A stretch of DNA of 64,000 bases from Pseudoalteromonas marina (GTDB taxonomy: Bacteria > Pseudomonadota > Gammaproteobacteria > Enterobacterales > Alteromonadaceae): assembly GCF_000238335.3 (NCBI RefSeq), contig NZ_AHCB03000007.1:186001-250000 (forward strand). The letters are read 5' to 3'. This document shows positions 8,583 through 17,428 of this stretch, in pieces; position 1 is the first letter of the stretch, and the number at the start of each line of letters is the position of its first letter. The notes under the pieces are model-generated. The model had not been told where the DNA came from. It made no database searches and saw nothing but the letters and a program-made list of their open reading frames with translations. Position numbers and translations under genes: made by a program.

Positions 8583-10056
8583 TATTGTGCCCTTTATAAA
8601 TCGAGGTAATTTGCGCTATATCTAAATGTGTTTCGCACATGGTTGCTAAACGCGCTAACTGCTGTTCGCGGTGTGTATCAATACTTATTGGATCAATATT
8701 TAAATCTGGCTTTACCCATTTTAAAATTTCCATCGTGGCGTTGGGCTCATCAAATAAACCGTGTAAATAAGTGCCCGCAATTGCGTTATCGTCACTTATA
8801 AAACCATCTGTTTTAAACCCATTTGGATGCTGACTAAAGGTAATTAAAGGGGTCTTTAATGCATTGCCTTTACTTACTCCCCCATGGATTTCATAACCAC
8901 TACATAAAGTTTGTCGATTATTTAGCTTTAAAGTGGCCGTCACTTTACTTAATACTTTTTGCGATGTGAGTGTGGTTTCAAAATCACATAAGGCTAACCC
9001 ACTCACACTTTTTAATGACGACTCAACACCCTCGGGGTCGTAAATTATATTACCCAGCATTTGCATTCCCCCACAAATTCCAAGTACTTTTCCACCATAG
9101 CGTAAGTGGCGTTTTATCTGATTATCCCACCCTTCGTTTATCAAAAAGGTTAAATCGCCAAGTACGTTTTTACTACCTGGCAATATAATAAGATCAACAT
9201 CAGGAATGACCTGCGTATGGCGTATATAGTTAACATTAATATTTGGGTGTAAACGCAGTGCGTCAAAATCGGTATGATTACTAATATGCGGCACTAATAA
9301 TATTGCAATATTAATAGTTGCATGGGTAACGTTATTGTTTATTGCAACAGCGTCTTCCGCGTCGAGAGTTAAATCGTGAAGGTATGGCAGTACTCCTAAA
9401 ACAGGCTTACCCGTGTATTGCTCTAACCAGTCAAGCCCTCCTTGAAGCAAACTTATATCACCTCTAAAACGGTTAATTACAAAGCCCTTTACACGGGCTT
9501 GCTCAGATCCGCTAAGTAATGCCAATGTCCCCACTAAATGAGCAAATACACCGCCTTTATCTATATCAGCAATAATAATCACTGGGCAGTCTACTTTTTC
9601 AGCGTAGCCCATGTTAGCTATGTCGTTTTCACGCAGGTTTATTTCAGCGGGGCTTCCCGCACCTTCCACCAATAAAAGATCAAACCGTTTTGCTAAACGC
9701 TCGTGTGATGTAATGACAGCGTCCATGGCGACTTTTTTATAATCGTGGTACTTGCCGGCTTCCATGTTGCTAATCGCTTTACCATGAATAATAACTTGGG
9801 CGCCTGTATCGCTATTGGGCTTAAGTAATATCGGGTTAAAGTCGGTTTCGGGCTCTACCTTAGCAGCAATAGCTTGCAAAGCTTGCGCACGGCCAATTTC
9901 GCCACCGTCGTTTGTCACTGCGCTATTAAGTGCCATATTTTGTGGCTTGAACGGTGCGACTTTTATGCCTTGATTTGCAAATACTCGGCAAAGTGCAGCC
10001 ACTAAGGTGCTTTTTCCCGCATCCGAGGTAGTACCCTGTATCATGAGTGTTTTCAT
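8575..10056 (-). CDS. cobQ: cobyric acid synthase CobQ/CbiP
   Basis: A 493-aa glutamine-dependent amidotransferase that amidates four side chains of adenosylcobyrinic acid diamide to give adenosylcobyric acid. The N-terminal dethiobiotin-synthetase-like ATPase begins [20 protein letters not shown] and has [11 protein letters not shown]. The C-terminal GATase domain has the nucleophile cysteine in [11 protein letters not shown] and the catalytic histidine in [11 protein letters not shown]. It lies 2 nt downstream of btuC. Its presence with cobO implies more than simple uptake; the remaining corrin genes are not in this window. Confidence 0.95.
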   Translation of the reverse strand: MKTLMIQGTTSDAGKSTLVAALCRVFANQGIKVAPFKPQNMALNSAVTNDGGEIGRAQALQAIAAKVEPETDFNPILLKPNSDTGAQVIIHGKAISNMEAGKYHDYKKVAMDAVITSHERLAKRFDLLLVEGAGSPAEINLRENDIANMGYAEKVDCPVIIIADIDKGGVFAHLVGTLALLSGSEQARVKGFVINRFRGDISLLQGGLDWLEQYTGKPVLGVLPYLHDLTLDAEDAVAINNNVTHATINIAILLVPHISNHTDFDALRLHPNINVNYIRHTQVIPDVDLIILPGSKNVLGDLTFLINEGWDNQIKRHLRYGGKVLGICGGMQMLGNIIYDPEGVESSLKSVSGLALCDFETTLTSQKVLSKVTATLKLNNRQTLCSGYEIHGGVSKGNALKTPLITFSQHPNGFKTDGFISDDNAIAGTYLHGLFDEPNATMEILKWVKPDLNIDPISIDTHREQQLARLATMCETHLDIAQITSIYKGHNND

Positions 10057-10058
10057 GG

Positions 10059-11078
10059 CTACACCTTAGACTTTCTAAAAAAGAGTAAACTTAAGAAAAA
10101 CGCACTCCCCATAGCGGCCGTGATCACCCCTACTGGCAACTCTTGATTTCGAAGTAAAGAACGAGACAGTACATCGACCCACACCATAAATGTGCCTCCT
10201 GCTAAGCTTGTTATTAATAGCCCTGCAACGGTTCCTTGTGAAATAAAAAAGCGCACAATATGTGGCACCATTAATCCAACAAAACCAATACCGCCACACA
10301 TTGCCACCAACACAGCGGTTATTAATGAGCTTAAAATTAGCATCAGCAACCTAAATCGATGCACTTTAACACCAAGGGTTATGGCACTTTCGTCACCTAA
10401 TAACATGGCATTAAGCTGGCGCCTAAAACTAATCATTACGCAGGTGCACAGTGTAATCACTAAAAATGGCACCCATAGTGTTGCCCACTGCGCACGTGCA
10501 AAACTTCCTAAGGTCCAAAATAAAATAGCAGCAACGGCTTGCGGCTCACTCCAATAAAGTAACAAACTAGTAAATGCACTAAATAAAAACGAAAGCGCAA
10601 CACCAGCAAGTAACATAGACTCAACTTGCCCGCCCTGCTGCCTTGTGGCAATTAATATAAGTAAGCTCATTGCTAATAAGCTACCAAGCAAGGCTGCGGC
10701 CGAAAGCATAAAACCCGCGCTAATTCCCACAAATGCCATAAGTACAACTACACCAAACGAAGCACCTGACGATATACCAAATAAATAGGGATCGGCTAAT
10801 GGGTTACGTGTCACTGTTTGTAAAATTAGCCCCGCAATAGCTAAACCCGCACCGGCCAGAAACGCCAATAATGTACGGGGCACTCTTAATTCAAAAATAA
10901 TACGACTGGTGAATGAAGCATCATTTAAATAAATAAAACTGTTAAATACATCCTGTATTGAGGTATCTGCAGCACCAAAGCTCAATGCTAAAAATAAACT
11001 GACTAAGGCAATAGTAATGCAAATAATCAGTGCAACTGAATGGCGTACATGCGTGGCAAACATATTATTTATAACCAT
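10059..11078 (-). CDS. btuC: vitamin B12 ABC transporter permease BtuC
   Basis: A 339-aa inner-membrane permease of the FecCD/BtuC family with about ten transmembrane helices. Family signatures include the [18 protein letters not shown] loop and [20 protein letters not shown], and near the end [15 protein letters not shown], which forms the ATPase coupling region. The frame is open upstream to 11168, but that part lies inside btuD. The ATG at 11078 overlaps the last 14 nt of btuD; a second ATG at 11063, just past the btuD stop, is an alternative. With BtuD and BtuF it imports cobalamin across the inner membrane. Confidence 0.92.
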   Translation of the reverse strand: MVINNMFATHVRHSVALIICITIALVSLFLALSFGAADTSIQDVFNSFIYLNDASFTSRIIFELRVPRTLLAFLAGAGLAIAGLILQTVTRNPLADPYLFGISSGASFGVVVLMAFVGISAGFMLSAAALLGSLLAMSLLILIATRQQGGQVESMLLAGVALSFLFSAFTSLLLYWSEPQAVAAILFWTLGSFARAQWATLWVPFLVITLCTCVMISFRRQLNAMLLGDESAITLGVKVHRFRLLMLILSSLITAVLVAMCGGIGFVGLMVPHIVRFFISQGTVAGLLITSLAGGTFMVWVDVLSRSLLRNQELPVGVITAAMGSAFFLSLLFFRKSKV

Positions 11079-11865
11079 AAAAGTAGGTAATATGAGGCGT
11101 AACTTTACCCAATTGAGATTCTTGAGGATGGTTACTAACCTGAGCGCATACACCAAACACATCATCAAGCATGTGCTCAGTGAGTACTTCTGCGGGCGAA
11201 CCGGTATGCGTTATTTCTCCGTTTTTAATGACTACGAGCTCATCGCAAAGAGCCGCGGCTAAATTAAGATCATGAAACGAAGCAAACACTGTAACACCAA
11301 GAGACTTTGCCAGCTCCATAACCTGTATTTGATATTTAACATCAAGGTGGCTAGTGGGCTCATCCATAATTAACAGCTGAGGTTGCTGAACAATAGCACG
11401 TGCAATGAGTGCGCGTTGTTTTTCTCCTCCAGAGAGCGATTCAAAATTTTGATTGGTGTGCTGCTCAAGCCCTACCGTTTTTATAGCTAGAGTGATTTGT
11501 TGTTTTTCGCTTTGCGATGTAGAGCTAAATAACGATTTATGAGGAGTGAGGCCAAGCGCCACAACATCAAATAACGACAAATTAAAATGCGATGGCGCCT
11601 CTTGTAAAACAACAGCAACGCACTTTGCATATTCGTCACTTTTAAGCTGCCAAATATCATGGCTATTAAACTCTATAACCCCTTCATTAGGCTTATTAAA
11701 ACGATATAAACAACGCAGTAAACTCGACTTACCTGCACCATTAGGGCCAATTAAGCCCACAAATTTACCTTCGGGTATTTGCACATTAATGTGTTTGAGA
11801 ATAGGTTTATTTGCTATTCCCCACGAAAGGTTTTGAACGTTTAATAATGGTGCTTTAGTTTGCAA
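11065..11865 (-). CDS. btuD: vitamin B12 ABC transporter ATP-binding protein BtuD
   Basis: A 266-aa ABC ATPase of the BtuD/FecE type. Walker A is GPNGAGKSS at about residues 40-48, the signature is LSGGEKQR, Walker B is LLIMDEPTSHLD and the switch histidine is in ASFHDLNLA. Translation appears to start at a TTG at 11865, preceded by an AGGA site; no in-frame ATG or GTG is better placed. It is the first gene of the operon and follows the cobalamin riboswitch by about 75 nt, so its expression should fall when adenosylcobalamin is plentiful. Confidence 0.92.
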   Translation of the reverse strand: MQTKAPLLNVQNLSWGIANKPILKHINVQIPEGKFVGLIGPNGAGKSSLLRCLYRFNKPNEGVIEFNSHDIWQLKSDEYAKCVAVVLQEAPSHFNLSLFDVVALGLTPHKSLFSSTSQSEKQQITLAIKTVGLEQHTNQNFESLSGGEKQRALIARAIVQQPQLLIMDEPTSHLDVKYQIQVMELAKSLGVTVFASFHDLNLAAALCDELVVIKNGEITHTGSPAEVLTEHMLDDVFGVCAQVSNHPQESQLGKVTPHITYFYGYK

Positions 11866-11941
11866 TACTCTGTCCTAGACACGATTACCCACTTGTAATG
11901 CAACCACTAAAAAGGAGTACATTAAAATTAGCATGAGTAGG

Positions 11942-12053
11942 CCCGCTCATTAAAAATTGATTTGTATCTGACTTAAAGCAAAGTGCTAATTACAGTTGCG
12001 GGAACAGTTGAGGACTTACACCTCATTCCAAATGAAGCTCTATTATGGGCGGG
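11942..12053 (-). promoter_or_regulatory. cobalamin riboswitch controlling btuDC-cobQO-btuF-ung
   Basis: On the minus strand the conserved cobalamin-riboswitch core is visible. GAGGTGTAAGTCCTC is followed by CGCAACTGTAA (11990-12000), a spacer, and the B12 box AAGTCAGATAC (11964-11974). The outer P1 helix pairs CCCGC (12049-12053) with GCGGG (11942-11946). A small hairpin ATTAC/GTAAT sits between the aptamer and the btuD ribosome site and may belong to the expression platform. No strong intrinsic terminator follows the aptamer, so translational control is more likely than attenuation. The assignment rests on motif recognition. Confidence 0.9.
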
Positions 12054-12067
12054 TAAGTAAATAATTT

Positions 12068-12108
12068 AAAGCAAAAAAAAACCGCGCTAATTACAGCGCG
12101 GTTAAAAA
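12068..12108 (-). terminator. intrinsic terminator of the porin gene
   Basis: The stem AACCGCGCT/AGCGCGGTT with a 6-nt loop. On the minus strand it is followed by a run of about nine T. It lies 25-60 bp after the porin stop and directly before the riboswitch of the next operon. Confidence 0.88.
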
Positions 12109-12128
12109 GGGAGTGTTTTAACTCGTCG

Positions 12129-13058
12129 TTAAAACTTATATTCCATACCTAAACCTAAGTAATCTTGGTCTACGTTGTTGTCCATATCAAAGCTTGAGTA
12201 AAAGCCAAATACTTTAATGTTTTTGTTAAGCTTATGATCAACACCAACCGAAATAGCTGTCTTATCATCGCTATCGTCAAAGTCCATTGCCTGATACTGA
12301 ACTTTAAATGTATTTTTACCCATGCTGTATGCCGCATTTAATAAGTAACCGTCACCTTCAGCTGAACCGTCTACTTTTTCTTGAGTTTGGTACATAGCAC
12401 CTAGTTTAAAGTCTTCAACTTTACCTTGGATTGATGCGCGCACTACATCATAGCCGTTTACTTCGCTGTCAGCTGCAATTGAGGCATAAATAGCACTCTT
12501 TTTAAGCGCTGAATCACCGTATGTTACAGCCATTGAATAACCGTTATCTGCATCTACATCGTCTTCAGCAATAAAAGTAGCAAGTACTTTAAAACCTTCG
12601 TATGAGTTAGAAGTATACGTGATTGAATCACCTAAACGGTTTTCACCCTTGAATACGTTTTTAATATCGCCTTCAAGGTCATTAAATAAATCTAGTTTAC
12701 CTTGCGCTTGTTTAAACGCCGTATCGTTACGACCCACTACTACCTGACCAAATGAGCCTTTAACACCAACGTATTGGTTACGCGCAGAAATATTATCGTC
12801 GTCGCCTTTTGAGTCTGCATCAGTTACATCAACTTGAAACTCAAACTTATAAACTGCTTCTAAGCCATCTGTAATTTTTTCAGAACCTTTAAGACCAAAG
12901 CGAGATGCGTTACTTTTAATTTCAGTAAACGATCCTTCACCGTCATCTGTAGACTGCACAGTTACATTTGCTTTACCGTAAACATCCACGTCTGCAAGTA
13001 CATTAAAAGATAAACCACTTAGCAAAGCGACACATAAGCTCGATTTTACAAATTTCAT
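12129..13058 (-). CDS. general outer-membrane porin (gram-negative porin family)
   Basis: A 309-aa outer-membrane beta-barrel. A signal peptide of about 22 residues ends NVLA, and the mature protein starts DVDVYGKANVTVQS, the usual first strand of this porin family. SRFGLKGSE, NQYVGVKGSFG and VVVGRNDTAFK are typical trimeric-porin segments, and the protein ends in phenylalanine (GMEYKF), the BAM recognition signal. It is rich in Asp and Gly, as in marine porins. A GAGGAAA ribosome site precedes the ATG. It is monocistronic and followed by a terminator. Confidence 0.9.
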   Translation of the reverse strand: MKFVKSSLCVALLSGLSFNVLADVDVYGKANVTVQSTDDGEGSFTEIKSNASRFGLKGSEKITDGLEAVYKFEFQVDVTDADSKGDDDNISARNQYVGVKGSFGQVVVGRNDTAFKQAQGKLDLFNDLEGDIKNVFKGENRLGDSITYTSNSYEGFKVLATFIAEDDVDADNGYSMAVTYGDSALKKSAIYASIAADSEVNGYDVVRASIQGKVEDFKLGAMYQTQEKVDGSAEGDGYLLNAAYSMGKNTFKVQYQAMDFDDSDDKTAISVGVDHKLNKNIKVFGFYSSFDMDNNVDQDYLGLGMEYKF

Positions 13059-13243
13059 GTTATTTCCTCGATAATCACAAAAGACTAATTTTTAAAACGA
13101 CTGCAGTTTGTCACCACTAAATGACAGAAATATTACAAATGAAATATTTTTGACTTTTAAAGTTAATAAAACTGCATTATTTTTGAAATCAAAAGGACAC
13201 GAACACTAATCAAGCAAATGTGTACCCACTTAACCTCCAACGT

Positions 13244-14098
13244 TTAAGCGTTAGGCTCAATAGTAGGAAGTAAATTTATTAGTGTTTCTATCAGTTCCTT
13301 TTGCTCGTTATCTCTATGGTAGGCTACAAATATATCTCTTGACGTATTTTCTACGTTTTTTACATGAAATAATTCACCATTTTCTAAATGTTGCTCAACC
13401 AAAACATGTGGAATAAATGCGCTACCACCACATTGTAGTATTAAATCTAACGCAATTCGTCCGGTACTTGTTCTAAAGTAAGGAGGCGTTTTACCGGTAA
13501 ACTGGCGTGCATGCCAAAGTGAAAATGTCGTTCCCCAGTCAACATACACGTACTGATTATCAAAAAAGTTTTCGTTTGTTGCCGTGTCATACCCACTTAC
13601 AGGAATAATAGGCAGTTCACAAATACGCTCAACAACTAACTCATCTACTTTTGGTGGATCAAATAAAATGGCTAAATCAAGCGTGCGCTCAAGCAATAAT
13701 CGCGTGCTTTCTTGTTGGGCTTTAACTTCAGCCACCAAAGAGACTCCCGGCATAGCCGACACAATATTAGTAATACCAAACTGCAAAAAGGCATCCCAAA
13801 TATTAGGCGTCCCTGCCAAGCTAATTTGTTTATGCATATTATCAGCAAGGGCTACATCTACTTTGGCGCGCTGCATGCCTGTTATGATCATTTGCGCATG
13901 AGGTAATAACCGCTCACCAGGCGCTGTTAATTGAATATTATTACGCTGGCGAATAAATAAATTAACGCCAAGTCCTTGCTCTAATTGGCGAATACGAAAG
14001 CTTACCGCCGACTGCGTTATATAGAGGTTCTCTGCGGCTTTACCGAAATGACGCGTGCGCACTACTTCAACAAATGTTTTTAATAAATCGATATCCAC
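13244..14098 (-). CDS. hdfR: LysR-family regulator HdfR
   Basis: A 284-aa LysR-type regulator with an N-terminal winged helix-turn-helix (FGKAAENLYITQSAVSFRIR, about residues 18-37) and a C-terminal effector-binding domain. Its first 60 residues agree closely with E. coli HdfR (279 aa), which represses flhDC and affects gltBD. The GTG start at 14098 is preceded by GAGGA. It is divergent from maoP, exactly as in E. coli. Here its targets cannot be read from sequence; as for most LysR proteins the divergent gene is the first candidate. Confidence 0.9.
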   Translation of the reverse strand: MDIDLLKTFVEVVRTRHFGKAAENLYITQSAVSFRIRQLEQGLGVNLFIRQRNNIQLTAPGERLLPHAQMIITGMQRAKVDVALADNMHKQISLAGTPNIWDAFLQFGITNIVSAMPGVSLVAEVKAQQESTRLLLERTLDLAILFDPPKVDELVVERICELPIIPVSGYDTATNENFFDNQYVYVDWGTTFSLWHARQFTGKTPPYFRTSTGRIALDLILQCGGSAFIPHVLVEQHLENGELFHVKNVENTSRDIFVAYHRDNEQKELIETLINLLPTIEPNA

Positions 14099-14189
14099 TT
14101 TTTTATCCTCACGATAAAAATAACTTGTTTAAAAAATTGCCAAACTTGCATCATACTCCAACTAATTAATAGGGTATGAGGATATAGCT

Positions 14190-14564
14190 ATGAGCATTAA
14201 CATTTCATTACTACGCCAAGCATTTGTTAGCCAACGTCAATTTTATGATGATCAAAATTTTCCACGTGGTTTTAGCCGCAGCGGAAATTTCACCTTATTA
14301 GAAGCCAGTATACTAGAACAACATGGCATTGTTTTAAAAGGTTTATATAGTAAGACGATTGAACCACAAAATGAGCATCAAGAAAATTTTGTAGCCGTAG
14401 TAACAGGCTCACAAGAACCCACTAATCCGATTGAACGAGCATGGCTGAAATACCTAAAGCTCACTACTTGTAAAACGAAGTTTCATACCTTATTTGGCCG
14501 CTCAAAAATATCGAGCCCTGCGCCAATAAATCATGAAAGTTATTCAGAATCAGATAGCCTATAA
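14190..14564 (+). CDS. maoP: macrodomain Ori organisation protein MaoP (DUF413)
   Basis: A 124-aa DUF413 protein similar to E. coli YifE/MaoP (112 aa). The conserved start includes FYDDQNFPRGFSRSGNFT, followed by EASILEQHG and the block TNPIERAWLKYLKL. In E. coli MaoP acts with a nearby site, maoS, to confine the origin-proximal chromosome region. A GAGGATA ribosome site precedes the ATG. It is divergent from hdfR with a 91-bp gap. The C-terminal 15 residues are polar and longer than in E. coli. Confidence 0.9.
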   Translation: MSINISLLRQAFVSQRQFYDDQNFPRGFSRSGNFTLLEASILEQHGIVLKGLYSKTIEPQNEHQENFVAVVTGSQEPTNPIERAWLKYLKLTTCKTKFHTLFGRSKISSPAPINHESYSESDSL

Positions 14565-14649
14565 CACACTCAGCTATTTGCTTTTTGGCGCTTTTACAGT
14601 TACAAAGTGTATTAAGCAATTTTTTTGCATAATATAAACTGGGTGTTCC

Positions 14650-15885
14650 GTGAAGCGAAAAATATTAATAGTTGAAGATACACCTGCTATAGCGCTTGTG
14701 CAGAAACATATAGCGCTAAAAGTAGGCTACGAAGTAGATGTAGCAGAAACGTTAGCACAAACAAAAATACTAATTAGTCAAAATAATTACTTTTGCGCTG
14801 TTGTAGATTTTATTTTGCCTGATGCGCCTAATGGTGAGGCAGTACCGTGCACAATTAACGCAGAAATCCCTACCATTGTCATGACGGGTAGCATTGATAA
14901 AAAAACACGTGATACTGTTGAAAAATTCCCAATAATTGATTACATAATAAAAGAAAATAAACAAGCTTATCAATACCTTGAAAAACAGCTTAAGCGTTTG
15001 CCTCGCAACGAAAGTGTAAAAGTATTAGTTGTTGATGATTCTATATCTACCCGCCACTATATTGTGAGCTTATTGTTACGTCATAAATATCAAGTATCTG
15101 AAGCTGAGGATGGCAAGCAAGCACTTGAAATGTTGGCAAAGTCACCCGACATTTCAGTGATCATCACTGACAACGAGATGCCCAACATGAATGGCGATGA
15201 GTTATGCAGTGAAATTCGCAGATTATACAATAACGACGAAAAAGCAATTATTGGTATTTCAGGCGCTGACTCGTCGGAGCTATCTACTTTATTTTTAAAA
15301 AATGGCGCAAATGACTACCTTCATAAACCCTTTAATAACGAAGAGTTTTATTGCAGACTAAGCCAAAACGTCGACATGCTTCAACAAATAGCCACAATTA
15401 AGCGCCAAGCGAATACCGATTACCTTACTGACCTACCTAATCGTCGTTACTTTTTTGAGCAAGCAAATACGTCTTTAAAAGCGCTCAGCCTCAAAAAGGC
15501 AAACGGCGCGCTGGCCATGATTGATATAGACCACTTTAAATCTATTAACGACACATATGGCCATGATGCAGGCGATCAGGTTTTAAAAGGACTGGCTATT
15601 TGCTTAAAAAAATACTTTGAAAAATATTTAGTCGCGCGTTTAGGTGGCGAAGAATTTGCCGTTTACTTTGCTGATGAAAACACCCCAGAAGCACTAAAGA
15701 GACTGGAAGGGTTTAGGTATTTTGTAGAAAATAACAGCCAAGAGTTTAGTAAAGAAAAAATAAAACTGACCATTTCAATAGGTTTTTCTGGCGGGCCCGT
15801 TTATCAAATGGATACATTATTAAAACAGGCCGACCAAAAACTTTATGAGGCTAAAGAAGCTGGTCGCAACCAAGTAACTAGCTAA
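14650..15885 (+). CDS. REC-REC-GGDEF response regulator / diguanylate cyclase
   Basis: A 411-aa cytoplasmic protein with two receiver domains and a GGDEF domain. REC1 (about 3-115) has Asp53 in VVDFILPDA. REC2 (about 123-240) has the DD pair at 129-130, Asp174 in ITDNEMPNMNG and a conserved Lys in LHKPF. The GGDEF domain (about 255-411) has DYLTDLPNRRYFFE, the metal site IDIDHFKSIND and an active-site GGEEF at 332-336. The RxxD product-inhibition site expected five residues before GGEEF is absent. It should make c-di-GMP when phosphorylated. The start is GTG at 14650. No histidine kinase is adjacent. Confidence 0.88.
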   Translation: MKRKILIVEDTPAIALVQKHIALKVGYEVDVAETLAQTKILISQNNYFCAVVDFILPDAPNGEAVPCTINAEIPTIVMTGSIDKKTRDTVEKFPIIDYIIKENKQAYQYLEKQLKRLPRNESVKVLVVDDSISTRHYIVSLLLRHKYQVSEAEDGKQALEMLAKSPDISVIITDNEMPNMNGDELCSEIRRLYNNDEKAIIGISGADSSELSTLFLKNGANDYLHKPFNNEEFYCRLSQNVDMLQQIATIKRQANTDYLTDLPNRRYFFEQANTSLKALSLKKANGALAMIDIDHFKSINDTYGHDAGDQVLKGLAICLKKYFEKYLVARLGGEEFAVYFADENTPEALKRLEGFRYFVENNSQEFSKEKIKLTISIGFSGGPVYQMDTLLKQADQKLYEAKEAGRNQVTS

Positions 15886-15893
15886 ATAAATAG

Positions 15894-16814
15894 TTAAGCA
15901 ACTTCGGCGGCTGTAATGGCCGCTTTTTTACGCTTACGTGATTGATGATAAGAATCCCAACTAAAGATAGCCAGAGCACTCCAAATACATGCAAAGGTAA
16001 TAAGCCTTTCTGTATCAAATACCTCATCGTAAAACACCACAGCAAGTATAAACATTAAACTAGGCCCTATATATTGAAAAAAGCCTAGGGTTGTATATTG
16101 CAAGCGCTTAGCGGCACCTGTAAAGCAAAGCAGCGGCAATGTGGTAACAATACCAGCACTAATAAGAAGTAAATTAGTAAGCCAATCGTTATTTGGCAGG
16201 CTTGAAGTAGCAGAAGGTGCCATCATCCACCAATAAACCAACGCCACTGGTAGTAATATTAACGCCTCGAGCAAAATGCCCGGCAACGCCTCAACAGGAA
16301 GCTTTTTTCGTAACAGGCCATAAAGTGCAAACGATATCGCGAGTGAAAAAGCAACAACAGGGAACGAGCCAAAACTCACCAACTGTAATATCACACCCGA
16401 GAACGCAAGCCCAACAGCCACACCTTGAAATTTTCGGAGGCGTTCACCTAAAAAAAGCATGCCTAATAAAACATTTAACAGCGGATTTATGTAATAGCCT
16501 AAACTTGCATCGAGCATATGGTTATTGTTAATCGCCCATATAAATAATCCCCAGTTAAAACCAAGTAGCCCCGAGGTGACAACCAGCATTAGCATCAGTT
16601 TGGGCTGTATTATAATGTGCTTAATTTTACGCCAGTACTTTAGAACACTTACCACTAAAATTAAAAATACGACTGACCACACAACACGATGCATTAATAT
16701 TTCAAATGCAGTCACATGTTGTATTAACTTGAAGTAAATGGGAGCAAGACCCCACATAACAAAAGCAAGACAGGCAAATATTGCGCCTTTACGCTGCTCG
16801 GTAACAATTGGCAT
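15894..16814 (-). CDS. rarD: EamA-family transporter RarD
   Basis: A 306-aa inner-membrane protein of the drug/metabolite transporter superfamily with ten predicted transmembrane segments in two EamA halves. The start QRKGAIFACLAFVMWGLAPI, the HRVVWS motif and INNNHMLDASLGYYINPL are characteristic of RarD. The ATG at 16814 is chosen over a GTG three codons upstream. It converges on the diguanylate cyclase gene with only 8 bp between the stop codons. The rarD-yigI-recQ neighbourhood is as in E. coli, without pldA. The substrate is not established. Confidence 0.92.
   Translation of the reverse strand: MPIVTEQRKGAIFACLAFVMWGLAPIYFKLIQHVTAFEILMHRVVWSVVFLILVVSVLKYWRKIKHIIIQPKLMLMLVVTSGLLGFNWGLFIWAINNNHMLDASLGYYINPLLNVLLGMLFLGERLRKFQGVAVGLAFSGVILQLVSFGSFPVVAFSLAISFALYGLLRKKLPVEALPGILLEALILLPVALVYWWMMAPSATSSLPNNDWLTNLLLISAGIVTTLPLLCFTGAAKRLQYTTLGFFQYIGPSLMFILAVVFYDEVFDTERLITFACIWSALAIFSWDSYHQSRKRKKAAITAAEVA
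15907..15929 (+). terminator. putative terminator for the diguanylate cyclase, inside rarD
   Basis: GCGGC, a 7-nt loop and GCCGC, followed by TTTTTT on the plus strand. It lies 22 bp past the diguanylate cyclase stop but inside the 3' coding end of the convergent rarD. The stem is short (5 bp, all G:C). Confidence 0.5.
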
Positions 16815-16865
16815 AGTAAACACTTAGTGATTTAAAAGGTCGCCAGTTTACTCGCCAAACAAGTT

Positions 16866-17321
16866 TTATCCAACTAAATACGTGCCCGTGCCAAAAGCGA
16901 TTTGTACAGATTGCTCATTATGTAATTCCATTCGGCACACACACACTTTATTACCTGAACGAATAAGCGTGGCACTGGCGGTAAACACATCCCCTTTTCC
17001 TGGGCGCAAATAATCGGTGCGCAAATCAATAGTGCCCAGTGTTGCTAATTTTTTTTGTACACTGTTCATATCTAAATCGGTCAGCTTATCTATCACACTC
17101 GCCGCTGCGAGCATACCACCGACGTTATCGAGCACCGCTGAAATAATCCCACCATGAAGAATTTTTTGGGCAGGGTTACCTATAAAAACATCCTGCCACG
17201 GGAATGTAATTTTAGCTTGTTCTGGGCTAAGTGATTCTACCGATATATTTAAAAATTGATTAAACGGCATACCATTTACGAATAGCGCCCCCACTTGTTC
17301 AATTAACATTTCTTTATTCAT
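16866..17321 (-). CDS. yigI: YigI-type acyl-CoA thioesterase (hotdog fold)
   Basis: A 151-aa PaaI/YigI-like hotdog thioesterase. The motif ILHGGIISAVLDNVGG contains the usual HGG active-site region, and GTIDLRTDYLRPGKG with the C-terminal VCRMELHNEQ and GTYLVG agree well with E. coli YigI (155 aa), which hydrolyses medium- and long-chain acyl-CoA. It is divergent from recQ and upstream of rarD on the same strand, with 51 bp between yigI and rarD. Confidence 0.88.
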   Translation of the reverse strand: MNKEMLIEQVGALFVNGMPFNQFLNISVESLSPEQAKITFPWQDVFIGNPAQKILHGGIISAVLDNVGGMLAAASVIDKLTDLDMNSVQKKLATLGTIDLRTDYLRPGKGDVFTASATLIRSGNKVCVCRMELHNEQSVQIAFGTGTYLVG

Positions 17322-17428
17322 TATTATTCTCTGATATTAATAGGTACATCGAGTAAAACATACCTTGTTTAAAACTACGAGCGTAAAGCTAAAGACATCT
17401 TATAAAAAAAACACTAAAATACCCGCCA

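Noticed and set aside
11079..11168. Longer btuC start inside btuD
   Set aside because: The extra 30 residues overlap btuD, are not predicted as a membrane segment and do not fit the BtuC family start.
14104..14184. Inverted repeat TATCCTCA/TGAGGATA in the hdfR-maoP gap, first seen as an operator
   Set aside because: Each arm is simply the ribosome site of one of the two divergent genes (GAGGA before each start codon).
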